Shown here piece by piece: positions 21,736-32,390 of a stretch of 64,000 nt of DNA. The position numbers were made by a program, and so were the translations under genes. The DNA comes from Prorocentrum cordatum (taxonomy: Eukaryota > Sar > Dinophyceae > Prorocentrales > Prorocentraceae): contig CAUYUJ010009857.1 in the NCBI GenBank assembly GCA_963575745.1, positions 232,501-296,500 on the forward strand. Direction: 5' to 3'. The notes beneath the pieces are model-generated. The model was not told where the DNA came from and searched no databases. It was given only the letters and a program-made list of their open reading frames with translations. Each line of letters starts with the position of its first letter. Positions within the stretch are counted from its first letter, which is position 1.

Positions 21736-22312
21736 CCGCTCGTTTCGACTCGTGCTCCATTTCCCGTGCCATGCCACGGCATGCAATGCAATGCTAGGTT
21801 GATACTACGCTTTGCGGTGCTCTTCTACGCCATGCCAAGCCGTGCTCTACAATGCATCACGTACCCTTTCGGGATCATCTGCTCGACATCCGACTGTGCG
21901 AGTAGAGAGGGGATCTGCGCCATGGTAAGGGATGGGGGGAGGGGTAGGATGTCAGATTTGACTCGAGCGCACCTAGCTTGTCTTTCTCCCCTCCCCCTCC
22001 TCCTTCAGCGACGACGACGACGACCTCCTCCTCCCTCCTCCTCATCCTCAGGCGACGACGATCACCCTCCTCCTTCTGTCCTCGCTCTGTCCACCTCCTC
22101 TGCCGTCCCCCTTGCGACGACGACGACCCATAATCCCCGGGTCGCCCGAGGCGGCCCGCCTTGGCCAGCAAGGCTCCCCGCGGGGAGCCCCTGGTGAGCC
22201 GCCTGCTGGCCGCCGACAGGCGCGGGGCCGCCACGAGTTGCGCTGTTTTGTTGTTGTCTAGTTTTTTTTTTGTTTTTTGTTTTTTTTTGTTTTTCGTTTT
22301 TTTGTTTTGTTT
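21736..22312. other. No gene recognised; T-rich tract at ~22260-22312
   Basis: Includes ATGCCACGGCATGCAATGCAATGC-like alternation near 21770-21855, a CT/CGA-rich stretch (22000-22130) and a T-rich tract broken by G. The tract could be the complement of an old poly(A) tail on the minus strand, but no adjacent element was recognised. Confidence 0.5.
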
Positions 22313-22910
22313 CCTACCTAGGCTCTGCCTAGAAGGGTTCTTACTCTCTTAGCTTAAAGGGGCCGGGCAGTGGAAATCGCCCCGGGCGGTTCCCCCAGTC
22401 CCCGCCCTGCGGTTCCCCCAGTCCCCTGGGAGCTTTAGCTTTAGCTTTAGCTTAGCTTTAGCTTAGCTTTAGCTTAGCTTTAGCTTAACTTTAGCTTAGC
22501 TTTAGCTTAGCTTTAGCTTAGCTTTAGCTAGCTTTAGCTTAGCTTTAGTTTAGCGTCGGCTTAGCTTTAGCTTAGCTTCAGCTTAGCGTTATCTTAACGT
22601 TAGCTTAGCTTTAGCTTAGCTTTAGCCTAGCTCCAGCTTAGCTTCAGCTTAGTATTAGCTTTAGCTTTAACTTTAGCTTAGCATTAGCTTAGCTTTAGCT
22701 TAGCTGTAGCTCAGCTTTAGCTCAGCTTTAGCTTAGCTTTAGCTTAGCTTTAGCTTAGCTTTAGCTTAGCTTTAGCTTAGCTTTAGCTGAGCTTTAGCTT
22801 AGCTTTAGCTTAGCTTTAGCTTAGCTGTAGCTTAACTGTATTTTAGCTTTAGCTTAGCTTTACTGTTACTACTAATTCTGCTTTCCTAGGGGCTCCAACT
22901 CCTAGGTAGG
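22313..22910. repeat. TTTAGCTTAGC array between inverted 10-mers
   Basis: 22437-22868 is a dense array of an 11-nt unit, TTTAGCTTAGC, with 6-nt (TTTAGC) and other variants. CCTACCTAGG at 22313-22322 and its reverse complement CCTAGGTAGG at 22901-22910 bracket it. Short as they are, these ends could be remnants of terminal inverted repeats. Confidence 0.85.
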
Positions 22911-23781
22911 GTCGCACTGGGATAATTTTGTTTGCTTTGCCACAGAGGACCGCGATGTCTTGTCATCTTTCTGTTTCCCACTCCCCTCCTTCTCGTCGTA
23001 GTCCTCCCCTCCTCCTCTTCCTCCTCCTTCCTGAACCTCCTCGTGCTCATGCTCTTGTTCCTCCTCCTCTTCCTCCTCGCCTGTCCCCTCCGCCTCCCTA
23101 CCCTCCTCCTCTTCCGCCTCCTCTTCCTCCATCCACGATCCTCCTCCCCCTCCTCTCGCCCCACTCCTCTCCTTTTCTCCCCCTCCCCCACCACTTGTAC
23201 AGTCCAAAGCCCGGATAGCGACGCAGTCTGCGCGTAACACGCCATAAGGGGCGCTGGCGAGAGAGCTAGAACATATGTCTAAGGAGTTGGCAAGCTTGGA
23301 AAACGCTTATGGGAACGCTTGCCAGGGCGCCGGAAGGCATGCCTGGGGTTCCTGCAAGCTTTTTGAAGCGAGCTTCCAAGGATCTTCCAAGGAACTTCGA
23401 AGAACCTTCTGGAGAGCGTCGGGGCACGCGTAATGGGAACGAGTAGGAGAACGCTTCTCGGGACACGCTGCGAGCATGCCTGCCAGGGAGCTTTGGAGAG
23501 GAGCCGGCGTAGCCTTGCCTGCCGGCTTCTTTTCTGAAACTCCCTTAGCTCTCCACGGAGCTATCCGGGCATTGCCGCCTCCCTCTACGTCCTCGTCCCC
23601 TTTTTCCTCCTCCTCCGGCTCCTTATCCCCCTCCCCCCCTTCCCTTTCCCCTTCTCCTCCTCCTCTTTCTACGCATCCTCCTTCTCTTCCTCCTCTCTGC
23701 CCTACTTGAATTGTAGCTCACCGCTCTGTCTCTGCCTTCGCTTTTCTTAATCGTCTATGTTTTCCATTGCCTATTGGCTTA
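22911..23781. other. No gene recognised; CT-rich and short palindromic DNA
   Basis: 22980-23200 and 23600-23700 are pyrimidine-rich with CTCCTC runs. 23265-23520 contains many short related words (GGAACGCTTG, GGCATGCCTG, CTTCCAAGG). Translations are Pro/Leu or Glu/Arg compositional. Left flank of the copia element. Confidence 0.5.
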
Positions 23782-23896
23782 GGGCACGATAGGTTAGTCT
23801 ATCGTGCCCGTGCTTTTCCCGCTGTGCACACACCGTGCTATACTTCGCGTAGTGAAAGGTGCTTCCCTGTACCCCTCCTTCACCCTTTACTTTTAG
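23782..23896 (+). repeat. Left LTR-like block with 26-nt hairpin
   Basis: Aligns with 35345-35458 from the hairpin through CGTGCTnTTCCCG and CGTGCTATACTTC to CTTTTA; similarity stops on both sides, as expected for LTRs. The hairpin (23783-23808) has arms GGCACGATAGGTT and AGTCTATCGTGCC, fully paired if two G-U wobbles are allowed. The LTR is very short, so more of it may be unrecognisable upstream. Confidence 0.6.
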
Positions 23897-23897
23897 T

Positions 23898-23909
23898 TGG
23901 TAGCGTCGC
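23898..23909 (+). other. Primer-binding-site-like sequence
   Basis: TGGTAGCGTCGC starts two bases after the left LTR-like block. LTR elements begin their internal region with TGG, complementary to tRNA CCA ends; TGGTAG also fits initiator-Met tRNAs ending CTACCA. The remaining bases do not obviously match, so the tRNA is unassigned. Confidence 0.4.
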
Positions 23910-23935
23910 TCGTTGTTCCGTTTGCCACGGCCACC

Positions 23936-24875
23936 ATGGACCGCGCGGCTGCGGCGACTCCTCCCGCATCGTGCCCCTGCTGTTCATGCACCACGCCCCT
24001 GCAGGCGCCGTGCCTCGAGGGGCCAGCGAGGCCAGCCAGGCGTGGCCGCCATCTGCGGCGCAGCATGTCCAGTACAATTAGGAGTCCACGTACACCCACC
24101 AGCAGGACTGGGTCCCCCGCCGAGCTGCTCTCCCCCTCGGGTGATGTCGACTTGTGTTCGCGATGATGGGGGGCCCTTCATCGTCAAGGCACCCGCCTGT
24201 GGATGCCGTTGTTGACGTCAGACCCTCCAGCGATCCGATTTCCGCGTTCACGGTGGCGGCCTACGGTCCCGAGCTGTTCGCAACTGTGTTGCGGAAAACC
24301 TGTGGGGGAGAAATAAGGGATGCATTGATCTCATTGCATCCGCATGTGGGTGTACCCGACCATGGCAATCAGCCCCTTGATCCGACGCTCACGTCGTCAG
24401 TGTCGGCATGGCGCCCCGAGCTACCCGCAACTATACAACTATGCTATGGAAGTCGGAGGAGGCACGTGCAGGCAAGGTGGGAATATACAGGAGGGTCGGG
24501 CCATTATGGTGTTATCTTTGCGGGGATCGTTACATAGGCTTGGGACTACTATTGGTTATTGGTTCCTGGGTACATGACCCTCAATGTTACCGACGCGCTG
24601 TCTGCTTCCTGGCAGACCTGGGTCCTGATTCATTCTTCTCTTGACTATCGCACAGTTGGCAACACCCAGTACAGTGAACACTCACGACGAGTTTTTTTGG
24701 CGACTATGTGGCCGAGTGCACCGAATGCAGCCATCACCCCAATCACACGACGTAACATGAGGAAAAGCACGCCAGGGACAGATACCCACGACGGCTTCGA
24801 GGATCACTGCCAGAGCGTTGCCGTCGGAGGGTCGACGCTTGGAGGGGGCTCCATTTTGGATGGAAGTCCATTGGA
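23936..24875 (+). other. Copia leader region; short ORF 23936-24166
   Basis: The ATG at 23936 lies in GCCACCATGG, a strong start context, and opens a 76-codon frame (MDRAAAATPP.., with CPCCSCTTPLQAPC) ending at 24166. This may be the original polyprotein start, now cut off by a frameshift. The following ~700 nt up to gag has scattered open frames in different phases with no recognisable domain. Confidence 0.35.
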
Positions 24876-26274
24876 ATGGGCATGATCGCTGCCGTCAGCT
24901 GCGTCGTCTGTGTGGACGCGGGCGGTGGCGGCAGCAGCACAATGCGACGCCTCCGCACCTGGGGGCTCGAGCAGCAGGCTCGAGTGCCCTTCCACCGCTG
25001 GGCGCGGGAGGTAATGATTTGGTCAGTGGCGAACTCAGACCTCAACGAGTTTCGCCAAGCGGCCTACGTTTCTCCTCGCTTGACCGGCATGGCTCGCGAG
25101 AGCGTGGACGAGTGGCCGCCGGCTGTCCTCGTGCAAGGTGGTCATGTCAACGGCGACCCTGTGCCGCCCATGATTCACCTTGCGCTCTGCATGGCCGAAC
25201 GGTCGGGCCAACTTGGGGAGGATGAGCGCGCTCAGGTGACATCGGCTCCCATGAGTTTCAACCGAGTGCCGCAGGGGCGCATCGACAACCCCCTCGCCGG
25301 TATTGACGTTCCCCGCAACAGGGCGCAGGAGGCCAGGTCACGCATCGTCGGCGACGAGGGCCTCAGCTGCCTCTTAGTGCGCGCGGTGGGCGCGTCGAAC
25401 ATCCATGTCAGTCTGCTCCTGCAGCGCTGCAAGTTTGCCCTCTCGATGGGCGCGCCACAGCTGGCGCGCGCATTTGGTCAGCTACGCAGATGTGGACATG
25501 GGCGAGGGCTCGCTGGGCAATCTTGCTTCGGCCGTGCTGCGTCCGACCCAGCTTCGAGCGTTTCTCAGGGGTGTGCTTGCGTGCGAGCAGGATCGGAGTG
25601 CCTGTGGCGCTGGGGCCGGGTCGAACCGGGGCGGCGTGGGTGGGCCCTTCAGCCCTGGGAGCAGCGCCGAGTCCGCCTTCCGCGCCGCTAGCCGCCGACG
25701 CCGCGACGCTGGCAAATCGGCGGCGCCGCGGGCGGCGTGTCCAGTGGCGGGTTTCAACTCTGGGACTGAATCCGACGCCGCCAGCTCATTCGGCAGAGAA
25801 ATCGCCGGCGACGGCCCCGAACTACGCGAAGTTCCCGCGGGGCAGCGCGGAGAGCGCCGAGCCCCGATGGCGCCGTTGCAGCGTCGACCCGCCAACGTGC
25901 CGCGGGCGGAGGGTCATCGAACGCGCGGGCGAGGGCCGCGGAAATTGCGACCGCGCCTTCCTGGCCGACGCGTCCGACCAGGACCTCCACGGAACCGCTT
26001 CGGGGGTGGCGGGGGTGAGGGAAGCGGCGACCATCGGGCCGGTGGGCTGGGATCTGGCCGACGAGGCGACGCGCTGGGCCCGGGCGGGGCGCGTCCCAAG
26101 TGCTGCCAGTGCGACTCTGAGGAGCGCCTCGCGCTCGACTGTCCTCGTCGGCTCCGGCATGGGCGCGCCGTCTTCCTCGACGCCCCAACGTCGGCAGCGC
26201 CGCCGCCGACGCCAGCGCCCAAGCCGCTCGCGCACCCGGGGCGCCGCGAGGCGCCTGGACCAGCCGCCCAATAA
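24876..26274 (+). pseudogene. Copia gag (capsid and zinc knuckle), frameshifted
   Basis: The frame from 24876 gives a capsid-like region: PFHRWAREVMIWSVANSD, then SPRLTGMARESVDEWPP, ERSGQLGEDERAQ, SFNRVPQGRIDNPLAGIDV and LLVRAVGASNIHVSLLLQ. This is the gag pattern I associate with dinoflagellate copia elements. Near 25,485 the reading must move by one frame, to MGEGSLGNLASAVLRPTQLR in the frame open to 26274. That second frame ends with the knuckle CCQCDSEERLALDC (26101-26142): C-x2-C-x4-R-x4-C, i.e. a CCHC zinc knuckle whose His has become Arg. Gag forms the particle that packages element RNA. At least one shift and the knuckle change make it non-functional. Confidence 0.75.
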
Positions 26275-27640
26275 TCAGCGCCCCGTGCCTATTCGGTCTC
26301 GGTGGCCAGGGGGGCCGACGGGGTGCTCGAACCCATGGTTCTGGGGCCCGATAACGGTGACCCTTTGCAGAGTGCCAGCCCCTGGAACGGCGGCCGGCCG
26401 ATCCAGCTTCGGGAGCTGCGCGGCCAGCGCCAGCGCAGGCATCCTCAGCAGCAGCTCCGAGTGCTGCGTCCGACGGCTCCCGGCAGGCAGTTGGCCAGAG
26501 CCATTGGTCAAGTTGGGCGGGGACTTCGCCGCCCTCGTCGGCTTCGCCCTACCCTCGGGAGGCCGAGCTTCGGCGACTGCGCCAGGGGATGGGCGACCTT
26601 GTGAGCCGCGAGCGCGAGGATTGTCCGAGCGGCGGATGGGGCAACCGCGTTGCCATTCCGCGCGTCAGGAGTGGGGCGCGCAGCGCCTGCCGCAGCTGCG
26701 GCGCCCGCAGCTCCAGCAGCATCTGCAGCGCCATAATCAACTGCGCCCCAGCGCTGGGCCCGTTTGGCCAGTGCCCCCCCGCTGTGGCCGCAACCGGGGC
26801 GCGACTGGGTAAGCGACATCAGTGCCCGAGTCGCTATGCCAGCGACTGCGCTTGCGGATGTGCCGTCATCGAGCTGGGCATACATGCCATCGATCTCAGC
26901 TCTATGTAGCCACCGCACTCCGCGGCAGTAGCCGTTTCACCGCCGATGCCAGAGTTTCACAAGGATCTGGCTTTCTCACAACCAGCGCGCCCCCATCTGC
27001 GTGGGCCAGCCGTCTGGGAGAGTGGCCATGTGATTCGCGGGCCGTGACACTTGAATTTCCAGCGGCGTGCGATCCGAATGCGGAGTGGGCTCCGCGCTCG
27101 ACCACGCGCAACGACGACGCCTCGACGATCTACGCAGCACCTAGCTTGCACTTGAGTTCTTGCGACAACTGGGCGAGCAGCGACGACGAGTCGCACATAT
27201 TTGGACAGTAACCCCTGCCAATCCACCTCCTGTATCCGCTGCCGCACCAGCTGCGCCCCGCGTAACGGTCTTCAACGGCGACGACAGGGAATTTCCTATA
27301 TGTGTAGAGGCTTTTGCACATGGTGGTCGAGCTGTGCGCTTGCAGCGCCGCCGCGTCTTGCGCCGGGAATGCCGCCTGCCGCCAGTGCGGGGCGCGACGC
27401 GCAACTGGCGTGCTGCCCAGCGTGCCGGGGCCTCGCTGACATCATCGCCGATTTCCGTTTCATTGGTGCAGAACGTATTGCAACGGGTCCGGCAATTGTG
27501 TCTGGCCCGTGCCGCAGACCATGGCATTCCGGTTTTGGCACCTACGGCGCCGGCCCAGCCGATGCCGGACGACGGCGTGCCAGGGGAGACGCCGCCGCAG
27601 CAGGGCGCCGTCCAGACTTCTCGGCCCGCGCTGACACCGG
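26275..27640 (+). other. Copia polyprotein linker, decayed
   Basis: Gln/Arg/Pro/Ala-rich reading frames shift repeatedly and show no clear domain. A DTG triplet (ADTGGTAA, ~27,629) could mark the aspartic protease active site, but its surroundings do not make a convincing protease start. Confidence 0.35.
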
Positions 27641-27689
27641 GGGCACCGCAGCATAATCTTATGCAGTCCCCTGGCAATGCTTCCAGTTT

Positions 27690-28170
27690 TTGTCCGCTGC
27701 CGACGTGGAAGCGCCGCGCGACGCCCGCGTGGCCTGGACTAACCTCTGGGGACATCGTTTCGCGATGAACTTGGTTGGCAAAGCCATGAAGGCGAGGCTC
27801 CAGCCCGCGGAGGAGAGGCCCATTCTACGTAGCAGGAGTGGGCACCGGCTCACACGTCGCTCATTAGGAGGTGCATTGCCGTAGTGCGGTTACCACCCGC
27901 GATGGCTCGACCACCCAACGCAGTATGCGTGCTCCTGCAGTGGAGGGCTTGGCTTCGATCTCCCTGCCCTTCTTGGTCTGCGATCCATTCAGTCCAACAA
28001 CGTGGTTGTGGAGACAGGCGCATCGCATAAACGCTTCGCGTTCCCTTGTCCTGGAGGCTACGAAAAAAGTGGAGCTCAAGCGTCATTCACTTCGACTTGT
28101 GTATGCCAGTCGAAAACTCTGACCAACTCCAATCGCCGACTGGGGGACTACCACCTCAACAGCGTACCCT
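27690..28170 (+). pseudogene. Copia protease-flanking region
   Basis: In one frame, DLPALLGLRSIQSNNVVVET (27957 onward) and FAFPCPGGYEKSG (from 28035) match the short segment that follows the protease active site in dinoflagellate copia polyproteins (an LPALLGLRS..FPGPGGY pattern recalled from the family). The catalytic D-S/T-G part is not convincingly readable. Six A residues near 28062-28067 are a likely site for the shift into the dUTPase frame. Protease would have cut the polyprotein; this copy cannot. Confidence 0.5.
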
Positions 28171-28228
28171 ACTAGCAGTGGGCAACAACCACCAGGACAA
28201 CGACACCATCGACGCACGCGAGTTTAAG

Positions 28229-28639
28229 AAGCTCGAAGTGCGGCTGCTTAGCCCCAAGGCACAGGCACCAGTGCGGGGCGCGCCTCAGGCTGCAGGCAAC
28301 GACGTATTCGCCTGCGCGGACGTTAGTGTCGTGACGTGTGGTCACGAACTGGTGCCTACGGGCGTGGCCGCTCTTGCACCGCCAGGCACTTATATACGGA
28401 TTGCCCCGTGCTCAGGACTGGCCCCAAGGGCGTCGACGTCGTGGTCGGATCGGTGGACCCCGACTACGGCGGCGAGGTCGAGGTGATCATGTCCGACGCC
28501 AGCCCGCGGACGTTCGTGGTCGAACAGAGCCGGGGGGCGCCCGATAAATCTTGGAACGCATCATTGTGGATTCCGAGATCGCGGTCGTCGCCAACCTTCA
28601 TCCTTCAGCGGCTCCAGGGGCTTCGGTGTTACTGGCATG
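28229..28639 (+). pseudogene. dUTPase domain inside the copia polyprotein
   Basis: Five dUTPase motifs occur in order, spread over three frames. Motif 1: AAGNDVFACADVSV (28289 onward). Motif 2: IAPCSGLAPR (28400 onward), where the usual Arg before Ser is Cys. Motif 3: GSVDPDYGGEVEVIM (28447 onward), next frame. Motif 4: ILERIIVDSEIAVVANL, third frame, just after a TAA (28545-28547) that replaces a Gln-type codon. Motif 5: SRGFGVTGM (28613-28639), back in the first frame. The entry VRLLSPKAQAPVRG is also typical. Length (~137 codons) equals a complete trimeric-type dUTPase, which hydrolyses dUTP to limit uracil in cDNA. It sits between protease and integrase. At least three shifts and one stop make it dead. 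The motif order is too specific for chance. Confidence 0.85.
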
Positions 28640-28781
28640 ACATGCCTCAGCTACGACGCCATCCCATGGGAACTGGGCACTGGCACTCACAGGGCTCGAG
28701 GGGAATTATGTTACCGATGACCCCGCGCATCCGCTGCTCTCGAAGGAAGATGGGTCAGCCCGCAAGGCTGGCCCAGCCGAC

Positions 28782-30326
28782 GTGCCCTGGCAGAAGTGTT
28801 CAGCAGGGCCAGGCCGCCCCGTCTGGGTCCTGGAGAGAGGAAGGGGCGCGTCGTTAGCACTGAAGGAACACGGCTACGACGTCATGCGGACCGCATCTCA
28901 CGCGAGCGCCATCATGGCATTGTCCGACAAAACATGTTCCAGCACAAACTGTTGCATGCTGTGGATCAAGTGCGAGGCGAACCGGGATAGACTGAAGTGC
29001 ATTTTTGACTCCCTGCCCAACCGGTGCGCCCGGGTCATGGACTCCGGCGCCAGGATCGTGATCTTCGGACTGCGCGACATTCAATGGCGATGCGCAGCCA
29101 TCAAAAACAATTCACCGACGCCGGCGTGTTATGCTACAGCAAGCATAGAGCTTCCCGCAAGCCCCTCACTCCAGAGCCCAAGCACAGTGGCGTATCTTTT
29201 GCGACGCTCACTGGAGCACCCGTTACCAACCAGCTGTGCCGCTGCGACGTCGCGTTCGAGGAGCATCGCAACGATTGGACGACTAGTAGCAGGCATGCCT
29301 ATATGGGCTTGAGGTGCCCCGACGTGTTGCGTCTTGCGCCCTACCGCCGTTGTATTTTAAAGACCAGCAGTGCACCTTGGAAGGTGCGCCCTCGGCGAGG
29401 CGCAGCAGCAGTTTAAGCGCCAGACTCGAGCGCTACTTCCTGTCCTGCGGCGATTCGCAAGCGCGACGCCGAGCAGCGCGCCAAAGACCGGAAAGCCCAC
29501 CAGCGCACGCAGGACCACATAACACGAACATCCCGCACAGTACTTGTTGAGGACGACTTGAATGGTCAATTTGGGGGCCTCGAGCAACCGTGTTACCGGT
29601 GTCCATCCGGCCGCTGAACGACGCGTGTCTGACAACTGCATTGTCGGCATTTACCCTGCGGCAGCGCTCCTGCGCCGGACAGCGAAGACAAAGGAGGGCC
29701 ACGCGCCCAAAGTGCCTGGGCAGGTCGTCGAGGACCACAACGGCGACTGCGGCGCTGACCTCATAGGTCTGGCTTCATATTTCGTGGCCCTCCAGCCATT
29801 TGCGAGCCAGGTTGCGCTGGCGATTGCCTCCAGGGCAGCCGCGCCTGAGGTTTGCCATTTTGGTGGTTCCACAGTTTGTCTGCCCTGGCTTCAGAGCGCC
29901 ATCATCTGGCGAGTGAACAGACGACCAGTGCTCAAACCAAGGCGGGGGGGGGGCAGATGCGTTGCAAGTTTTCTATCGCAGCCCGCCAAGTCCGACGACA
30001 TCTACCGGTTCCTCACCCACCTCATCAGCATTGCCCACGACAGCAACACCATGGAGAGATGCGTTGGGGAGGCGCGGACAAGCCAATTTGCTGCCCGCCG
30101 CCGCCTCGAGGTGGGCGCCAACTTCGATTTGGTGACTGGCGGCGACCTAGACAACGAGAGACAGCAGAGTGCCGTGGGGCGCTACATGGGGCAGAGTCGG
30201 CCCCTTGTGGGCAGCATGGATTCCGCCTGGCGGTCTTTCGGTCGTTGGGCTACGTTTACTTACAACAAACGTAACCACAGATGGTCGATTCTGTGGCCAC
30301 GTGGCTATGCTACAAGTGCCGGCTAA
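28782..30326 (+). pseudogene. Copia polyprotein middle region, decayed
   Basis: Protein-like segments in alternating frames: ALKEHGYDVMRTASHAS, CCMLWIKCEANRDRLKC, SGARIVIFGLRDIQW, then KHSGVSFATLTGAP and CRCDVAFEEHRNDWTTSSRH (a C-x-C..H cluster). Further on come RVSDNCIVGIYPAAALLRR, VCHFGGSTVCLPWLQSAII, DDIYRFLTHLISIAHDSNT and FDLVTGGDLDNERQ..PLVGS. I recall similar segments between protease and integrase in dinoflagellate copia polyproteins, but no enzymatic function is established for them. Frameshifts and stops are frequent. Confidence 0.5.
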
Positions 30327-31228
30327 TTTGTTAAAAGGGCAGCCAGATCCATCGTGACTGCCGCCTATGTCAGAGACGCCAGCATCAGCAGGTGTGCACA
30401 GGGTCATCTTCGGCCAATGCCAATCAGGGCAACGAGTTCGCCGCGGAGGCATTCTACGACAGACCGCGGACCTGGTCTCCAATGCCTGAGAGATTCTCGA
30501 GCAGTTCATGAACCGCGAGTACACCAAGCAGCGCACAGCGTGCACGCGAGGGCCACAATAGCCTCGACGCCCAAATGTGGCCTTGGAAGATGGGCGAACG
30601 GCTTGTCCTGGGCATCGTGGATCTACGCCGATGCCTGAGACGCTTGCGTATTGCGAACTATGTTCGTAAATGCGGTGTCGAGATGGCAGCCTTCCCAGCG
30701 GTGGCCTCAGGGGTCACAGAGGGAGACATCAAGAGTACCATTGACGCTGAGCGCGCGCGCGCTACAAGTGCAAGGCGCGCCGACGCAACGTGCGAGAATA
30801 TTCGCCCATGCGCCCCCGATATCCGGCTACTTGCCGTTGCCCCCGCAGCGCTCCCATGCGCTGGCAGCGCCCGGGCTGTCGAGGGGAGAAGGAAAGCGTT
30901 CGTCAAGCGCGCGCCCACGAGTTCAGCGAGTGCAGGTTCGCGGATCCTCACGCACGGCCGCGTCCACGAACCGGCCAACATCCGCGAGCGCCAGCGGGGC
31001 CTAGGAGGACCAGGCCCAACCAGCGATCAGCAGGCTCATTTACCTGGAGGGGCCGACCTCGTAGCTGCAGACGAGGCAGCATTACAACGGGCAGTGTCCA
31101 GTGCGCCGGGAGCTTGCTCATCTTCCAGCCCTGGGGGTTCAGGGTTGTGAATCCCGCAACTTCGTTGCCGTTCCTCGACTACGAGCCAGTCCAGCAACCA
31201 GTGCAGCACCGAGACGGGAAGCGCCAAG
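30327..31228 (+). other. Copia polyprotein linker before integrase
   Basis: Arg/Ala-rich readings in changing frames. A possible zinc-knuckle-like CYKC..HRDC reading occurs at ~30,312-30,360 but is interrupted by a stop. No domain assigned. Confidence 0.4.
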
Positions 31229-32390
31229 ATGCGCCGATGCTGCTGTAGCAACCCAGCGCCTGCAGACTGGGCTCGAGTTGACGCCGCCGCGTCGCAGCGA
31301 GCACTGCGTGGCGACTCGCGTGAGACACGCGTTCGGGAGCCGCGTGAGCTACATCTCCGGTGGTGGCGCGCCACTGATGAAATCTCTAGAGCACTCCGTG
31401 CAGACGCCGTGCCACAGTCCGTCCTCGCCCTCGCCCCCGCAGTGGTCAACGGTTGTCAGGAATGTCGGACATGGCTTCCACCAGCGAGCCGTTGCGCCCC
31501 CAAGCTTCGCAGGTGGACGCGATCTAACCAGCACGTTGAATGCGACATCCTTTTTTTCAAGGGTCGCATGGTGCCGAGCTTTATTTGCTGCGCCTCGCGG
31601 CGGCATAACGGCCAGGATATCGTGGACTGATGCGATTCAACGTTGCTCCCAGCAGTTAAATCGTCCTGGTCTGGATCAATCGAGACATTCATCGTGGACG
31701 GCGAAGGCGGGATGACCCCCGAGTAGTTCGTAATATAGATGAAGAGGAGGGGGACCCAGCTGGACATGGGTGCTCCGCGTCATCGCGCTCGTTTCATAGA
31801 GCGAAGTTGTGTAATGCTACGAGACGCACCACGCGCCGCCCAGGGGCAGCTGGAGCGCGAAGGCATTGTCACCAACTTCGGCTCCATGCTGGCCCATGCC
31901 ATCTTCGCCGGCAACAGCCTCGCCCGCGTGGGCGGCGTTTCGCCATTCAACGTCGTCTTCGGCAGGCAGCTCTCCATGCTGCCGCCGAGCGAAGCAAACG
32001 CGGATGGGGGAGGGTGGCTATGTGGCCGGAGCCGGCCCCGCTGCTGGTGGTGAGGTGCAGCCCATCCGACTGCAGTGGCGCATCCGTGATATCCCCCTGC
32101 ATCGTGCGATCGAGGCTACTTCGATCGCCCGCGTGAGCCGCGCCCTCCGAACGCGCGCCGCAGAGACCAGAGAGGGGCGCTTCAACGTGGGGAATCAGGT
32201 GGGGATTCACTGGCTTCCCAGCGCAAAGGACGTGGCAGGCTGGGCTGGTCCCTGTGCTGTCCTTTCCGTGGACCCCGCCAGAGGCAAGGTTGCGGCCAAG
32301 TGCCGCAACGCCGACATGGTCTGCAGACAACAGCACGTACGGACCTTAATCGGTGCCGTCTTCGACGACATGGGCACCAGCATGGCGCGA
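31229..32390 (+). pseudogene. Copia integrase, with stops and one frameshift
   Basis: One frame (31229-32053) reads through in-frame stops at 31628, 31721 and 31733. Zinc domain: LHLRWWRATDE, with the second His replaced by Arg, then GCQECRTW (C76, C79). Core: HVECDILFF (Asp codon 31544), FIVDGEGGM (Asp 31697) and FIERS (Glu 31799), i.e. the D-D-E triad is complete. After it come NSLARVGGVSPFNVVFGRQ and SMLPP, a strongly conserved copia integrase end. A shift in the G-rich run near 31,995-32,035 moves to the frame with DIPLHRAIEA and WLPSAKDVAGWAGPCAVLSV, the post-core domain that binds DNA. Integrase inserts element cDNA into the host genome. The stops and the zinc-domain change make this copy inactive, though all three acidic residues survive. 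Confidence 0.88.

Noticed and set aside
29850-29870. GCCATTTTGG as a second spliced-leader relic
   Set aside because: Only the middle of the leader matches and it lies inside the copia polyprotein region.
30312-30360. A second zinc knuckle (CYKC..HRDC)
   Set aside because: Interrupted by a stop, spacing does not fit C-x2-C-x4-H-x4-C, and it is not in the gag position.
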